This document shows positions 8,938-18,350 of a stretch of DNA of 64,000 nucleotides, in pieces. The DNA is from Actinomycetes bacterium (lineage in GTDB: Bacteria > Actinomycetota > Actinomycetes > Actinomycetales > Micrococcaceae), in contig JAFAAV010000068.1 in NCBI GenBank assembly GCA_023426375.1, positions 1 to 64,000 on the forward strand, given 5' to 3'. Both the position numbers and the translations under genes were made by a program. The first letter of the stretch is position 1. The number at the start of each line of letters is the position of its first letter. The notes under the pieces were generated by a model that was not told the origin of the DNA, made no database searches, and worked only from the letters and a program-made list of their open reading frames with translations.

Positions 8938-9927
8938 GTGACCGACCAGAGCTTTGACGGCCCGCTCCTGGGCCCCGCAGAAATTCGAGAGCTGGCCGAG
9001 CGTGCGGGGATTCGCCCCACCAAGACGCTCGGTCAGAACTTCGTGATCGACCCGAACACCATTCGGCGGATCGTGGCTACGGCGCATCTCACCTCGGACG
9101 AACATGTCCTGGAGGTGGGGCCCGGACTGGGGTCGTTGACGCTGGGTCTGCTGGCGGCGTCGTCGGCGGTGACGGCCGTGGAGATCGATCCGCCGCTCGC
9201 GGCGCAACTTCCGGAAACGGTCGAGCGGTTCTATCCCGAGGCCGCCTCGCGCCTGAATGTCGTGCTTGACGACGCCGCTCGCGTTGCCGACCTGCCGGGC
9301 GACACCCCGCCGACGGCGCTCGTGGCCAACCTGCCGTACAACGTGGCCGTGCCGGTACTGCTGCACATCCTGGAAACGTTCCCCACCGTGCGCCACGGAC
9401 TGGTCATGGTGCAGGACGAGGTGGCCGATCGGCTGGCCGCTGGACCCGGATCGCGGGTGTACGGGGTGCCGTCGGTCAAGGCGAATTGGTACGCGGAGGT
9501 GTCCAAGGCGGGTGTGATCGGCAAGAACGTGTTCTGGCCGGCACCCAAGATCGCGTCGGGTCTGGTGCGGTTCGAACGCCGTGAAACTCCCGCGGACGAG
9601 TCGTTGCGCAAGGAAGTGTTCGCGGTGATCGATGCGGCCTTCGCGCAGCGTCGAAAGACTCTGCGTGCCGCGCTAAGCGGCTGGGCGGGATCCGGCGCGA
9701 GGGCGGAAGAGATTCTGCGCGCCGCAGGCATCGAACCGAGTGAGCGCGGCGAGAAGCTGGACGTCACGGCGTTCGCCCGGATCGCGCAGTCCGCATCAAA
9801 TGTCCCGTGGCCCCAGGCAACAACGCAGGAAACTACGCAGAAACCCACCCAAGCAGAGCCGGAGTTGGAACAGCACACTCCTGCCCGCGAGTCGTCGGCC
9901 GAGCCGACCACGGAGAAGTCCGAATGA
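8938..9927 (+). CDS. rsmA: 16S rRNA adenine N6,N6-dimethyltransferase RsmA (KsgA)
   Basis: A 329-residue SAM-dependent methyltransferase that dimethylates A1518 and A1519 of 16S rRNA. Diagnostic motifs are [11 protein letters not shown], the SAM loop [16 protein letters not shown], and the catalytic motif NLPYNVAVP. The last 40 or so residues are a Gln/Thr/Glu-rich tail beyond the usual KsgA end. The stop overlaps the ispE start as ATGA, so the two are translationally coupled. Confidence 0.96.
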   Translation: MTDQSFDGPLLGPAEIRELAERAGIRPTKTLGQNFVIDPNTIRRIVATAHLTSDEHVLEVGPGLGSLTLGLLAASSAVTAVEIDPPLAAQLPETVERFYPEAASRLNVVLDDAARVADLPGDTPPTALVANLPYNVAVPVLLHILETFPTVRHGLVMVQDEVADRLAAGPGSRVYGVPSVKANWYAEVSKAGVIGKNVFWPAPKIASGLVRFERRETPADESLRKEVFAVIDAAFAQRRKTLRAALSGWAGSGARAEEILRAAGIEPSERGEKLDVTAFARIAQSASNVPWPQATTQETTQKPTQAEPELEQHTPARESSAEPTTEKSE

Positions 9928-10937
9928 GCCCCGCCGGACTGCGGGCCTCGGCATCGGCCCCCGCGAAAACTAACTTGGCGCTGCATGTTGGCGACCCCAC
10001 ACCGGACGGGTACCACCCGCTGGAAACCCTGTTCATCGCCGTGGACGTGCGCGAAACCGTGACCGCCTCGATCAATACGCACGTGGCCCGGCGGGGGAGT
10101 GGCGTAGCTGTCACGGTGTCCCCGGCGCCCGGCAGCGAGTACGCGGAGATGATCCAGTCCGGTACGGCACGGCTGTCGGACATTCCCCTCGACGATTCGA
10201 ACCTTGCGGTGCGCGCGGCGCTCGCGGTGTGCGCTGCCCACGGCGGCAATCCGGGGATCGAGCTGCGCATCGACAAGGCGGTTCCCGTGGCCGGTGGCAT
10301 GGGTGGCGGGTCCGCTGATGCGGCGGCGGCCCTCGTGGCCGTGGATGCCCTGCTGGCCAAGCACCTTGATCAGCCGCGGCTCGGCCACCACCGACTCATG
10401 ACACTCGGTGCGGATCTGGGGGCCGATGTTCCTTTCATGATCCTCGGCGGCCTGGCCGAGGGCCGGGGTAAGGGGGATGATCTGCGCTCCGTCAATGCAA
10501 CGAATCAGCTGCATCTCGTCTTCGTGCCCCAGGATCAGGGGCTCTCCACCCCGGCCGTGTTCCGGCAATGGGACTACGCGCATCGCAGCAACGCCCCGCA
10601 GGAAACACAGCGCACACCGGACCCCCTGAACCCCGCGCTCGTGAGCGCGGCGGCCGCCGGTGACGCCACCGGGGTGGCGACCTGGGTCCGCAATGATCTC
10701 CAATCTCCCGCCATGGAGCTTCTGCCCGAGTTGGCCACGCTGCTCAACCACGGCGTGGACCTCGGTGCGCTCGCGGGCTGGGTCTCCGGATCGGGTCCCA
10801 CGGCGTGTTTCCTCGCGGAATCCGCTGAGTCCGCCGAGAACCTGGTCAACGGTCTGCGCCGCGAGCACCGACACGCCTTTTCGACCACCGGGCCCGTGGA
10901 GGGTGCCCAACTGATCCCCGAGTGGGGCACAATCTAG
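9924..10937 (+). CDS. ispE: 4-diphosphocytidyl-2-C-methyl-D-erythritol kinase IspE
   Basis: A 337-residue GHMP kinase of the non-mevalonate isoprenoid pathway, phosphorylating the 2-hydroxyl of CDP-methylerythritol. It begins with [12 protein letters not shown] and carries the ATP loop [17 protein letters not shown] and the C-terminal GSGPTACFL motif. The start at 9924 was chosen over an upstream in-frame ATG (9807) because it forms an ATGA overlap with rsmA and matches the family's N-terminus. Confidence 0.95.
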   Translation: MSPAGLRASASAPAKTNLALHVGDPTPDGYHPLETLFIAVDVRETVTASINTHVARRGSGVAVTVSPAPGSEYAEMIQSGTARLSDIPLDDSNLAVRAALAVCAAHGGNPGIELRIDKAVPVAGGMGGGSADAAAALVAVDALLAKHLDQPRLGHHRLMTLGADLGADVPFMILGGLAEGRGKGDDLRSVNATNQLHLVFVPQDQGLSTPAVFRQWDYAHRSNAPQETQRTPDPLNPALVSAAAAGDATGVATWVRNDLQSPAMELLPELATLLNHGVDLGALAGWVSGSGPTACFLAESAESAENLVNGLRREHRHAFSTTGPVEGAQLIPEWGTI

Positions 10938-10980
10938 ACCAATGCGCCCGCGCACGCGGACCTTGACGTGAGGAGACAGC

Positions 10981-12486
10981 ATGCCCATCCGTCCCCACCA
11001 GGTTCAAGCCGTGCCCAAGCCACTCGTGGAGGGGCTGGAGAAGCTTCGCCAAGACCTCGACATCCCAGAGGACTTTGCGCCCGAGGTGCACGACGCCGCT
11101 CGCCACGCCGCGAGCAACCCTCGCCTTCCCGAGGTGGATCGGACCGATCTCGAGTTCGTGACCGTTGACCCTGAGGGGTCTCGGGACCTGGACCAGGCGG
11201 TGTTCATCGAGGCCACAGAGACGGGCTTCACCGTCTGGTACGCCATCGCGGATGTTGCCGCGTTCGTGAATCCCGGGGACCCCATTGACGTGGAAGCCCA
11301 TGTCCGCGGACAGACCCTTTACGGCCCTCACCAGCGCACTCCGCTGCATCCGCCGGAGCTCTCGGAGGACGCGGCGAGTCTGCTCGAGAACGAGACCCGT
11401 CCCGCGGTGCTGTGGCAGCTCACCCTGGATGCAACGGGCCATCAAACGGCGCGCACCGTGCAGCGGGCTCTGATCCGCAGCCGCGCACAGCTCACCTATC
11501 GCGAGGTTCAGGACGCCCTCGACAACGGCACCGCCTCCGAATCGCTCCAATTTCTCAAAACCGTGGGTCAGCTCCGCGAGCAGATCGAGCACGAACGCGG
11601 CGGCGTGAGCCTGCAGATTCCCGAGCAGGAAGTGGAAACTTCCAACGGCGAGTGGCACATCGTGCACCGTTCCGCGCTACCGGTCGAGGGGTGGAACGCC
11701 CAGATCTCGCTGCTCACCGGCATGGCCGCGGCGGAGATCATGCTCGAGTCCGGGGTCGGCCTGCTCCGTACCTTGCCACCCGCCGACGACGCTTCGTTGC
11801 GTAAGCTTCGCGAGACTGCCAAGGCGCTGCGCATCGAGTGGCCCTCCGAGATGGACTACCCCGAATTCGTGCGCACCCTGGATCCGGAACGCCCCGATCA
11901 CGCGGCCATGCTGTATTCGTGCACGCTGTTGTTCCGCGGGGCCGGGTATTTGGCCTTCAACGGTGAAACCCCGGAGAACGCCCAACACGCAGCCCTGGCC
12001 ACGCACTATGCGCACGTGACGGCCCCGCTGCGTCGGCTCGTCGATCGCTATGCGAGCGAAGTGTGCCTGGCAGTGTGCGCCGGAGAACCGGTTCCCGAAT
12101 GGGTCACGGCTGCCTTGCCGCAGTTGCCCAAGGAGATGGAGTCGTCCAACCGGAAGGCGTCCGCCTACGAGCGCGGCATCGTGAACATGGTGGAGACCTT
12201 TATGCTGTCCCCGCACGTGGGTCAAGAATTCACGGGCACTGTGGTCGAAGTCGATGAGGCCGGCGAAAAGGGTCGTTTCATCATCAGGAAACCCGCGGTG
12301 GAGGCGGGCATCAAGGGTTCCAATCTGCCGTTCGGACAGGAAATCCAGGTTCGCCTCGTGGAAGCGGATACGGAAAGCGGCCAGTCACGGTTCGAGCTAC
12401 TGGGAGCAACGGACTCGGTCCCGCCGCACAGCCCCGTTTCATCCGCCGCAGCTAGTGTCGGAAGTACATCCACAACCGAAAGGTAG
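10981..12486 (+). CDS. RNB-domain ribonuclease (RNase II/R family)
   Basis: A 501-residue 3'-5' exoribonuclease of the short actinobacterial type. The RNB catalytic motif reads TVDPEGSRDLDQAVFIE with the aspartates that bind magnesium, and HYAHVTAPLRRLVDRYASE is the conserved distal motif. A short C-terminal S1-like OB segment follows (from about residue 420). There are no N-terminal cold-shock domains as in RNase R. AGGAG lies upstream of the ATG. The gene is followed six bases later by mhuD. Confidence 0.92.
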   Translation: MPIRPHQVQAVPKPLVEGLEKLRQDLDIPEDFAPEVHDAARHAASNPRLPEVDRTDLEFVTVDPEGSRDLDQAVFIEATETGFTVWYAIADVAAFVNPGDPIDVEAHVRGQTLYGPHQRTPLHPPELSEDAASLLENETRPAVLWQLTLDATGHQTARTVQRALIRSRAQLTYREVQDALDNGTASESLQFLKTVGQLREQIEHERGGVSLQIPEQEVETSNGEWHIVHRSALPVEGWNAQISLLTGMAAAEIMLESGVGLLRTLPPADDASLRKLRETAKALRIEWPSEMDYPEFVRTLDPERPDHAAMLYSCTLLFRGAGYLAFNGETPENAQHAALATHYAHVTAPLRRLVDRYASEVCLAVCAGEPVPEWVTAALPQLPKEMESSNRKASAYERGIVNMVETFMLSPHVGQEFTGTVVEVDEAGEKGRFIIRKPAVEAGIKGSNLPFGQEIQVRLVEADTESGQSRFELLGATDSVPPHSPVSSAAASVGSTSTTER

Positions 12487-12492
12487 GCGCGA

Positions 12493-12786
12493 ATGTCCGT
12501 CGTCAAAATCAATGCCATCGAGGTTCCCGAAGGTGCCGGTCCCGAACTCGAGAAGCGCTTCGCTGCGCGTAAGCACTCCGTGGATTCCGAGCCGGGCTTC
12601 GAAGGCTTCCAGCTGTTGCGTCCTGTCGCGGGGGACAACCGCTACTTCGTGGTGACCACGTGGGCCACCGAGGAAGATTTTGTGGTGTGGCGCGACGGTA
12701 ACGCTCGTCAGGCTCACGCAGGTCAGGACCGCAAGCCCGTTGCTACCGGAGCCAGCCTGCTCGAGTTCGAGGTCGTCGAGCTCTAA
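12493..12786 (+). CDS. mhuD: MhuD-type heme-degrading monooxygenase
   Basis: A 97-residue ferredoxin-fold protein of the IsdG/MhuD family, which cleaves heme to release iron. The sequence is very close to my memory of the mycobacterial enzyme: it starts VVKINAIEVPEGAGPELEKR and ends GASLLEFEVVEL. The catalytic triad falls at the same positions, Asn7, Trp66 and His75. Mycobacterial MhuD yields mycobilin without releasing CO; whether this homolog does the same is an inference. It sits directly behind the ribonuclease gene. Confidence 0.92.
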   Translation: MSVVKINAIEVPEGAGPELEKRFAARKHSVDSEPGFEGFQLLRPVAGDNRYFVVTTWATEEDFVVWRDGNARQAHAGQDRKPVATGASLLEFEVVEL

Positions 12787-12794
12787 CGACCCCG

Positions 12795-12827
12795 CCGCCC
12801 GCTGACCATCACGGGATCAGCGGGCGG
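12795..12827. terminator. Bidirectional hairpin terminator
   Basis: CCGCCCGCTGA (12795-12805) pairs perfectly with TCAGCGGGCGG (12817-12827) around an 11-base loop. It lies between the convergent mhuD and GlxA-type regulator genes and overlaps the stop of the latter. Confidence 0.75.
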
Positions 12828-13779
12828 TGTTGAACCGGCCGCGGTAGTAGCTGGGCGCCAGGCCGTAGCGCAGGGTGAACGACCGCCGCAGGTTCTCATC
12901 GCTGCCGAAACCAGCCAGTCGCGCGGTCTCTGTCACCGTGTGCCCGGCATCCAGCAGCGCCTTGGCCGAGTCCAGGCGCACGTGTTCAATGAATTTCGAC
13001 GGCGTGAGGTTCAGTTCCGCTTTGAACAACCTGGTCAGGTGGCGCTCACTGACATTTACCAACGCGGCCAGCGATCCCACGGAGTGCTCGGCACCCGGGT
13101 CCGATGTCACGGCGTCGACGGCTTTCTGCAAGCCCGGCGTGGACGGGCTCGGCCAGCGTAAGGCGGCCGAGAATTGCGACTGCCCACCCGCGCGCTGCAT
13201 GTAGACCACCAGCCCACGAGACACGTTGCGCGCGAGTTCCTCGCCGTGATCCGCGTTGACCAGGGCCAGCGCCAGGTCGATCCCGGAGGACACCCCGGCG
13301 CTCGTGAACACCGGACCGTCCTGGGTGTAAAGGGCATCCGGAAGCACGTTGATTTCGGGGTGTTCACGGGCCAGCCGATCGGTATGCAGCCAGTGGGTGG
13401 TCGCGCGCCGCTCGTTGAGCAGGCCCGCCTTGGCCAGCACGAACGCACCCGTGCACACGCTCGCCACGCGATGGGAACGGTCGGCCAGTTCACGAGCGGT
13501 GGCAATTAACTCCTCCGGTATCGGTTGATCCACCAGACATTCGCCGCCCGCCACAACCAGCGTGTCGATCGGGCCACTTTCCACCGCCGACGACGCCGCT
13601 TCGGTCACCAGCGGCGTACCCACCGTGGTCAGCACGTTGCCGCCGCCCGGTGAAACGTAGTTCAGTGAGTACTGTGCGCCGTGCAGATTCGCGTCCGCGA
13701 AAACCTCGGCGGGGCCGGTCACGTCCAGCATCTTGGCGCCGGGAAAGGCGAGGAAAACGACTCGGTGGTTGTGGGGCAT
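12817..13779 (-). CDS. GlxA family transcriptional regulator (DJ-1/PfpI plus AraC HTH)
   Basis: A 320-residue regulator. Residues 5-175 form a DJ-1/PfpI-like domain with the elbow motif VASVCTGAFVLAKAG. Residues 215-315 form an AraC-type double helix-turn-helix ending in the family signature around GFGSDENLRRSFTLRYG. It is divergent from an HD-domain hydrolase gene, and pairs of this kind often form a regulator-target unit. The ligand is unknown. Confidence 0.9.
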   Translation of the reverse strand: MPHNHRVVFLAFPGAKMLDVTGPAEVFADANLHGAQYSLNYVSPGGGNVLTTVGTPLVTEAASSAVESGPIDTLVVAGGECLVDQPIPEELIATARELADRSHRVASVCTGAFVLAKAGLLNERRATTHWLHTDRLAREHPEINVLPDALYTQDGPVFTSAGVSSGIDLALALVNADHGEELARNVSRGLVVYMQRAGGQSQFSAALRWPSPSTPGLQKAVDAVTSDPGAEHSVGSLAALVNVSERHLTRLFKAELNLTPSKFIEHVRLDSAKALLDAGHTVTETARLAGFGSDENLRRSFTLRYGLAPSYYRGRFNTAR

Positions 13780-13886
13780 GAACCCAAGTATGTCCGAATT
13801 TCAGGGATTGGTGGCGTCATGTCCATGGCTTCACGGAGCAAAAGAAACCAGACTGATGAGTGAACCGATCGAAAAGGAGCATCATC

Positions 13887-14525
13887 ATGACCGAAACCGT
13901 TGCAGGCATCTCCGTTCCCGATACCAAGCTCACTCGCGAGATCACCGAGTACGTGCGGGAGAAGGAGAACGACCTCCTGTACCACCACTCCCGCCGTGTG
14001 TTCTTCTTCGGCGCGATGCAGGGCCAGGTTCGCAACCTGTCTGTTGATCACGAGTTGCTTTACGCGGGCGCCATGTTCCACGACATGGGTCTGACCGAGG
14101 GTTTCATGGACTCCGAGCTGCGCTTCGAGGTGGACGGCGCCAACGCTGTCAAGGAATTCCTGATGGATCACGGTACCTCCGCTCAGCGCGCACACGATGC
14201 ATGGCTGGCTATCGCCCTGCACACCACCCCGGGTGTTCCCGAGTTCCTGTCGCCGGAGGTCGCTCTGGTGACCGCCGGTGTGGAGACCGACGTGTTGGGC
14301 ATGGGCTACCACGACCTCAGCGATGAGCAGCGCAAGGCGGTGACCGATCTGCACCCGCGTCCGGACTTCAAGAACCAGATCCTGCAGGCGTTCAACGACG
14401 GCAACGTGCACCGCCCGCACTCCACCTTCGGCAACGTCAACGCTGACGTCCTGGAGCACTTCAACCCGGACTTCAAGCGCGACAACTTTGTGGAGATCAT
14501 CAAGGCCAACCCCTGGAGCGAGTGA
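13887..14525 (+). CDS. HD-domain hydrolase, cyanamide hydratase/Ddi2-like
   Basis: A 212-residue metal-dependent HD-domain protein. Ligand motifs are YHHSRRVFFFGA, FHDMGLTEGF and LAIALHTTPG, and the stretch FEVDGANAVKEFL is typical of the cyanamide hydratase-like subgroup. Its true substrate in this organism is not known. AAGGAG (13874-13879) places the start at 13887 rather than at an upstream ATG (13860). The gene is divergent from the GlxA-type regulator, its likely controller, and is followed by a strong terminator. Confidence 0.88.
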   Translation: MTETVAGISVPDTKLTREITEYVREKENDLLYHHSRRVFFFGAMQGQVRNLSVDHELLYAGAMFHDMGLTEGFMDSELRFEVDGANAVKEFLMDHGTSAQRAHDAWLAIALHTTPGVPEFLSPEVALVTAGVETDVLGMGYHDLSDEQRKAVTDLHPRPDFKNQILQAFNDGNVHRPHSTFGNVNADVLEHFNPDFKRDNFVEIIKANPWSE

Positions 14526-14560
14526 TCTCCCAGGGCATCGCTGCCTGATGCGATCTAGTT

Positions 14561-14602
14561 GAGACCGTCCACTTCCTCGAGGAAGTGGACGGTCTCTTTC
14601 TC
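14561..14602 (+). terminator. Strong Rho-independent terminator
   Basis: A perfect 16-base stem (14561-14576 with 14581-14596) with a TCGA loop is followed by TTTCTCT. It ends the HD-domain gene. Confidence 0.9.
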
Positions 14603-14613
14603 TCAAGGTCTCG

Positions 14614-16041
14614 CTACTTCAGCTGCTCCAACGCCCCGCGGATCCCCGCAACGTTCGCGGCCATGGAGTCCGCGTCGAACGGCATGGTCAGGAACGTGCA
14701 CTTGGCACCCAGGGCGGACAACTCGTTCAACTCATCGAAGCCCGTCTGCGCCTGCGTCTCCACGTACTCACGTTCTTCGGCCACGTCATGTGCATTGTCA
14801 AAGCGTTCGGTGGTCCCCGCCCACTTGTTGAGCTGGCGGCGCGAACGGTCCACCCCGGCAATCGCGGAGGACAGGATCTCCGGAATCGCCTGCGTCAGTT
14901 CGCGAGCCTTGGCCACCCGCGATGCAGTCCGGTTGGCACCTTCCGTCAGAGCGTCACACAGCAGCGGGACCGCGGTGAAGGCCTGCGTGGACTTGCCGTC
15001 CAGAAGCTCCAGGGCAAGTCGCCCGACCATGGAATTGTGCAGTCGCAACAGAGCGATGTCCGCGCGCATCTCGTCAATGGCACCCGCCAACTCTGCCAGC
15101 TGATCCGGCAGATTCTCGTATCCGGTCAGCGCAGACGCCACACGGTCATCGATGACCTCGGCCAGGTGCCGCAGCGTTTCCTGCAGGGCAGCGGTCTCCT
15201 CCGACGACGCCGCTGCGTCACCTCCCGCACCCTGGGGCGAGTTCTCGGTTGCCTCAGGAGCCAACTTGTCCGTGCCCGTGTGGACGGCGTCGCGCAGGTC
15301 GCGGACGCGCTGAACGGTCGGAGCGACGTCGTCATTGGCAGCCCGCAATCGAGCGACGAGGGCGCCGTATTCTTCGAGCCGGGAGATCAGGCCCGTGACC
15401 TGGCCTTCGATGCTGCGCGTGATGTGAAGAAGCTGTCCCACCGCGCCGGTCGCGTCGGGGCGGTCGGGGAGGAGTGAGGACTGCGCGCTGTGTTCCTGCA
15501 CCTCGGCAATCAGTAGCTGAGCACACAGATCCGCCACGCCGCTGAATCCCAGGGAACCCACGCGAGCGCCCAGGTCTTCGGCGCCCAGGACGGCTACCTG
15601 ATGGCGGGAGTTGCCGTCCCGCTGGGCCTTCTCGACGTCCAACGTGGCCTTGTACTGCTCGAACACTACGTCCCACAGGTCCTGGCGAAGCGGCCGGGTG
15701 CGTACCGAGAGATAGGAATCGCCCACGGGAACCACGGTGGCGAACACGTCGTAGGTAGCGCCGTCGGCGGCCAGGTTGCGCACGTACGCACAGAACTTGC
15801 GGCCAGCCTGGAGCTCGTCCCACATGAACTTGAAGGCGGCCGCGGGCATCTCGGGGTGGCGCAGAATGTTGTGCGGAGCGCCCATGAGCTCGTCCTCGCC
15901 GTAGTGGCTGATGCGCACGAACACGTCGTTGGCGTTGGTGATCACGCCCTTCGCATCGGTGGTGGAGAAGAACATCTCCTCAACGCCGAATTCATGGCGC
16001 TCATCGGTGAGTTCCGGTCGCTTGGGCGTGTTCTCTGACAT
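14614..16041 (-). CDS. PAS-domain sensor protein, Aer-like PAS
   Basis: A 475-residue soluble protein. Residues 15-130 are a PAS domain of the Aer type: FFSTTDAKGVITNANDVFVR, then APHNILRHPEMPAAAFKFMW, then RTRPLRQDLW. The rest is mostly helical with coiled-coil character and a C-terminal helical bundle. I see no HAMP, kinase or diguanylate cyclase motif, no membrane segment, and no clear chemoreceptor signalling tip. It may sense redox state or a small ligand and signal through protein contacts. The output is unknown. Confidence 0.75.
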   Translation of the reverse strand: MSENTPKRPELTDERHEFGVEEMFFSTTDAKGVITNANDVFVRISHYGEDELMGAPHNILRHPEMPAAAFKFMWDELQAGRKFCAYVRNLAADGATYDVFATVVPVGDSYLSVRTRPLRQDLWDVVFEQYKATLDVEKAQRDGNSRHQVAVLGAEDLGARVGSLGFSGVADLCAQLLIAEVQEHSAQSSLLPDRPDATGAVGQLLHITRSIEGQVTGLISRLEEYGALVARLRAANDDVAPTVQRVRDLRDAVHTGTDKLAPEATENSPQGAGGDAAASSEETAALQETLRHLAEVIDDRVASALTGYENLPDQLAELAGAIDEMRADIALLRLHNSMVGRLALELLDGKSTQAFTAVPLLCDALTEGANRTASRVAKARELTQAIPEILSSAIAGVDRSRRQLNKWAGTTERFDNAHDVAEEREYVETQAQTGFDELNELSALGAKCTFLTMPFDADSMAANVAGIRGALEQLK

Positions 16042-16127
16042 ATCTCCCCCTGAGATGCGGACGTCGCATGAAAAGACACCGCTGTGTGCCTTTCAGTATC
16101 TCAAGGTTACCGGTTGGGAACCGTGGC

Positions 16128-16667
16128 TTACTCGAGCGCCTCGCCCAACTCCAGCCACCGCATCTCCAGCTCGTCCATCTGTTCCTGAAGCTCGGACTTC
16201 TGCGCGGACAGCTTGCCCAGCCCCTCGAAATCGGAGGGATCCGCTGCGGCCATGGTCTCGTCCAGGGCCTCGGCTTCCTTGTTGAGCTTCTGCAGCTTGC
16301 GTTCGACGGCGCCCAGTTCCTTCTGCGCGGCGCGCGCCTCGGAGCCGGAGAGCTTGGGCTCGGAAGGCGACCCTGCGGCGCCGTCGGCCCCGGAACCGTT
16401 AGAGGAAGCCGCCATCGGGTTGGAGGCACCGGCCGACCCCGCGGCCGATCCCGAATCGGACGAGGCCGAGAGCTTCAAGTACTCCTCGACACCGCCGGGC
16501 AGGTGGCGGAACTGGCCGTTGATCACGGCGTACTGCTGGTCGGTCACGCGCTCCAGCAGGTACCGGTCGTGGGAGACCACCAGGAGCGTGCCGGGCCAGG
16601 TGTCCAGGAGGTCCTCCATGGCGGCGAGCATGTCCGTGTCCAGGTCGTTGGAGGGCTCACCCAGCAG
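16128..16667 (-). pseudogene. ABC-F ATPase, 3' fragment cut by the integrated element
   Basis: The open frame starts just after a TAG at 16668-16670 and encodes only the end of the second ATPase domain of an ABC-F (Uup/EttA-like) protein: EPSNDLDTDML (end of Walker B and D-loop), LLVVSHDRYLLERVTD (H-loop), then a charged linker and a C-terminal coiled coil. The first ATPase domain, and the Walker A and signature motifs of the second, are absent. The break lies beside the serine recombinase gene, so I infer that integration split the gene. The 5' half should lie at the far end of the element. Confidence 0.85.
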
Positions 16668-16702
16668 CTAGATGGCAGATGCAAGAGGAGCACCTGTCTG
16701 TC
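16650..16702. other. Probable left attachment junction (attL)
   Basis: ABC-F homology stops at about 16660-16667, and the recombinase gene begins 12 bases later. The crossover dinucleotide cannot be placed without the right junction or an empty site. The residue before EPSND is Gly where ABC-F proteins usually have Asp, which would fit a crossover at about 16658-16664. Confidence 0.5.
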
Positions 16703-18241
16703 ATGGAGACTCGACTACCCACCCGACCACCGGCTTCCGAGATCAAGGCTCTCATATACACGCGAGCCTCGATGGATCGTCACTACCTCATGCGCTCGAC
16801 CGACGATCAGGAGACGGACTGCCGCGCCTGGTGCGCGCAGCAGACGTGGAATGTCGGCAGGGTCATCACCGATGCCAATCGATCTGCATCGAAGTGGCGC
16901 ACCCGCGAGCGTGAGGGGTTCGAGGAGGCTCTCCACCTGATCGCCTCCAAGAAGTATGACGCGTTCGTGACGTGGGAGCCCTCCCGCGCCGGACGTGAGC
17001 TACTGGCGTACGTGCAACTGCGTGCGGCTTGTCAGGAAGCCGGTGTGCTCTACCTGACGAAGGGCCGGGTCTATGACTTTTCCCGCCATGACGACAGCTT
17101 CATGATGGGGCTGGAGTTCCTCACTGCGGAGAAGGACGCCGCGGTGATCCGGGACCGGCAGCTGCGCACTGTGCGGCTCAACGCGCAGAAGGGTCGCCCA
17201 CACGGTCGGCTCCCCTACGGGTACCGCAGGGTGTATGACGAGCAGACGCGTGCGCTGGTTCGTCAGGAGATCGACCCGGGAAAGGCCTCGATCATCATCA
17301 CGGCCGTCGATGAGATTCTGGACGGGGTCTCGATCAACAACATCGTGACTCGCCTGAATCGCGCGGGGGTGCCGACCCCGATGAAGCCGACGTCCGACCA
17401 GTCGCGAGGTTGGATGAGCTCAACCCTGCGCCAACTCATCAAGAGTCCAACGATTGCGGGCCTGCGCATGTATCAGGGCGAGGTCATCGGTGAAGCGGAC
17501 TGGCCGGCGATCGTTCCGGTCGAAAAGTGGGAGAAGGTCAACCAGATCCTTGCGGACCGGGCTCGCCGTACTCGGTACGTGGAGGAAGGCAACCATAGTC
17601 ACCCCAGGTGGCTGCTGTCATTCATTGCCAGGTGCGGCTTCTGTTCGCACCCCTTGGTGCGCATTCATGGTGCCGTGGATCGCAAGCGGACTGGGATGCC
17701 TCGAGACAACTACATCTGCGGGAAAGTGGGGTGCCGGAAGGTCAGTATCGACATTCCCTACACGGACGCTTACGTCACCGGCGCACTACTTGGTTGGCTG
17801 TCCAAGCCTGAGAGCCTAGCGGTCATTCTGGGCCCGGACGACAACTGGAACGAGCGGGTCCGCGAAGCCCAGGACCATGTCGCAGCACTGCGCAGGCGCC
17901 TCGCCGACGCAGCGGGCGAGTATGCACAGGGCCGGATCAGCATGACGATGCTGGCCGATGTCGAGGAACGCCTCAAGCCCGAGATCGAACGTGCCGCGAA
18001 AGCCGCCGTTCCCCCGGTCGCCGACAGGCAACTCCTCGCACTGATCCAGACGAAGGATCTGGATGCCGCATGGGAAGCTCTCGACCTGGTCGAGAAGCGC
18101 CGCATGCTCAAGATGCTGCTCGACATCCGGATCGAGAAGGCCAAGACCATGGGCGGCCGCTTTGATCCGGCACGGATCAAGATCACTCCTCGGTTCTCGG
18201 TTCCCGAGACATATCAATGGAGGCGACCAGAATCGTCCTGA
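16679..18241 (+). CDS. Large serine recombinase (integrase) of the element
   Basis: A 520-residue large serine recombinase. Residues 23-170 are the resolvase domain with the nucleophile in IYTRASMDR (Ser31). The recombinase domain (about 180-300) follows, then a zinc-ribbon with CGFC and CGKVGC cysteines (about 320-360), a coiled coil (about 385-430) and a basic tail. Such enzymes catalyse site-specific integration and, with a directionality factor, excision. ATG at 16679 gives the longest product; ATG at 16703 is an alternative. The gene lies right at the junction with the disrupted ABC-F gene. Its 3' end overlaps a small minus-strand gene. Confidence 0.93.
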   Translation: MQEEHLSVMETRLPTRPPASEIKALIYTRASMDRHYLMRSTDDQETDCRAWCAQQTWNVGRVITDANRSASKWRTREREGFEEALHLIASKKYDAFVTWEPSRAGRELLAYVQLRAACQEAGVLYLTKGRVYDFSRHDDSFMMGLEFLTAEKDAAVIRDRQLRTVRLNAQKGRPHGRLPYGYRRVYDEQTRALVRQEIDPGKASIIITAVDEILDGVSINNIVTRLNRAGVPTPMKPTSDQSRGWMSSTLRQLIKSPTIAGLRMYQGEVIGEADWPAIVPVEKWEKVNQILADRARRTRYVEEGNHSHPRWLLSFIARCGFCSHPLVRIHGAVDRKRTGMPRDNYICGKVGCRKVSIDIPYTDAYVTGALLGWLSKPESLAVILGPDDNWNERVREAQDHVAALRRRLADAAGEYAQGRISMTMLADVEERLKPEIERAAKAAVPPVADRQLLALIQTKDLDAAWEALDLVEKRRMLKMLLDIRIEKAKTMGGRFDPARIKITPRFSVPETYQWRRPESS

Positions 18242-18350
18242 CCGCTGCGCCCTGACGGTCAGTCGGCGGTAGGAACGACGCGCCGAGCTCTCGCCCCAGC
18301 TCCTGGAGCCGCGAGAGCTCGGCGCTCGTCTGCTGAGCTGCGGTACTCAT
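18183..18350 (-). CDS. Small hypothetical protein, end of the SSB-DUF4913 unit
   Basis: A 55-residue reading frame whose ATG (18350) overlaps the DUF4913 stop as ATGA, suggesting translational coupling. The N-terminal half is a helix (ELSRLQELGRELG). The last 59 bases run antisense to the end of the recombinase gene. No family is recognised. It may be a real short protein or the remnant of a longer one cut by the recombinase module. Confidence 0.45.
   Translation of the reverse strand: MSTAAQQTSAELSRLQELGRELGASFLPPTDRQGAAVRTILVASIDMSREPRTEE

Noticed and set aside
9231..10988. A 585-codon minus-strand open frame across rsmA and ispE.
   Set aside because: It mirrors two well-recognised genes; the product is low-complexity and no motif appears.
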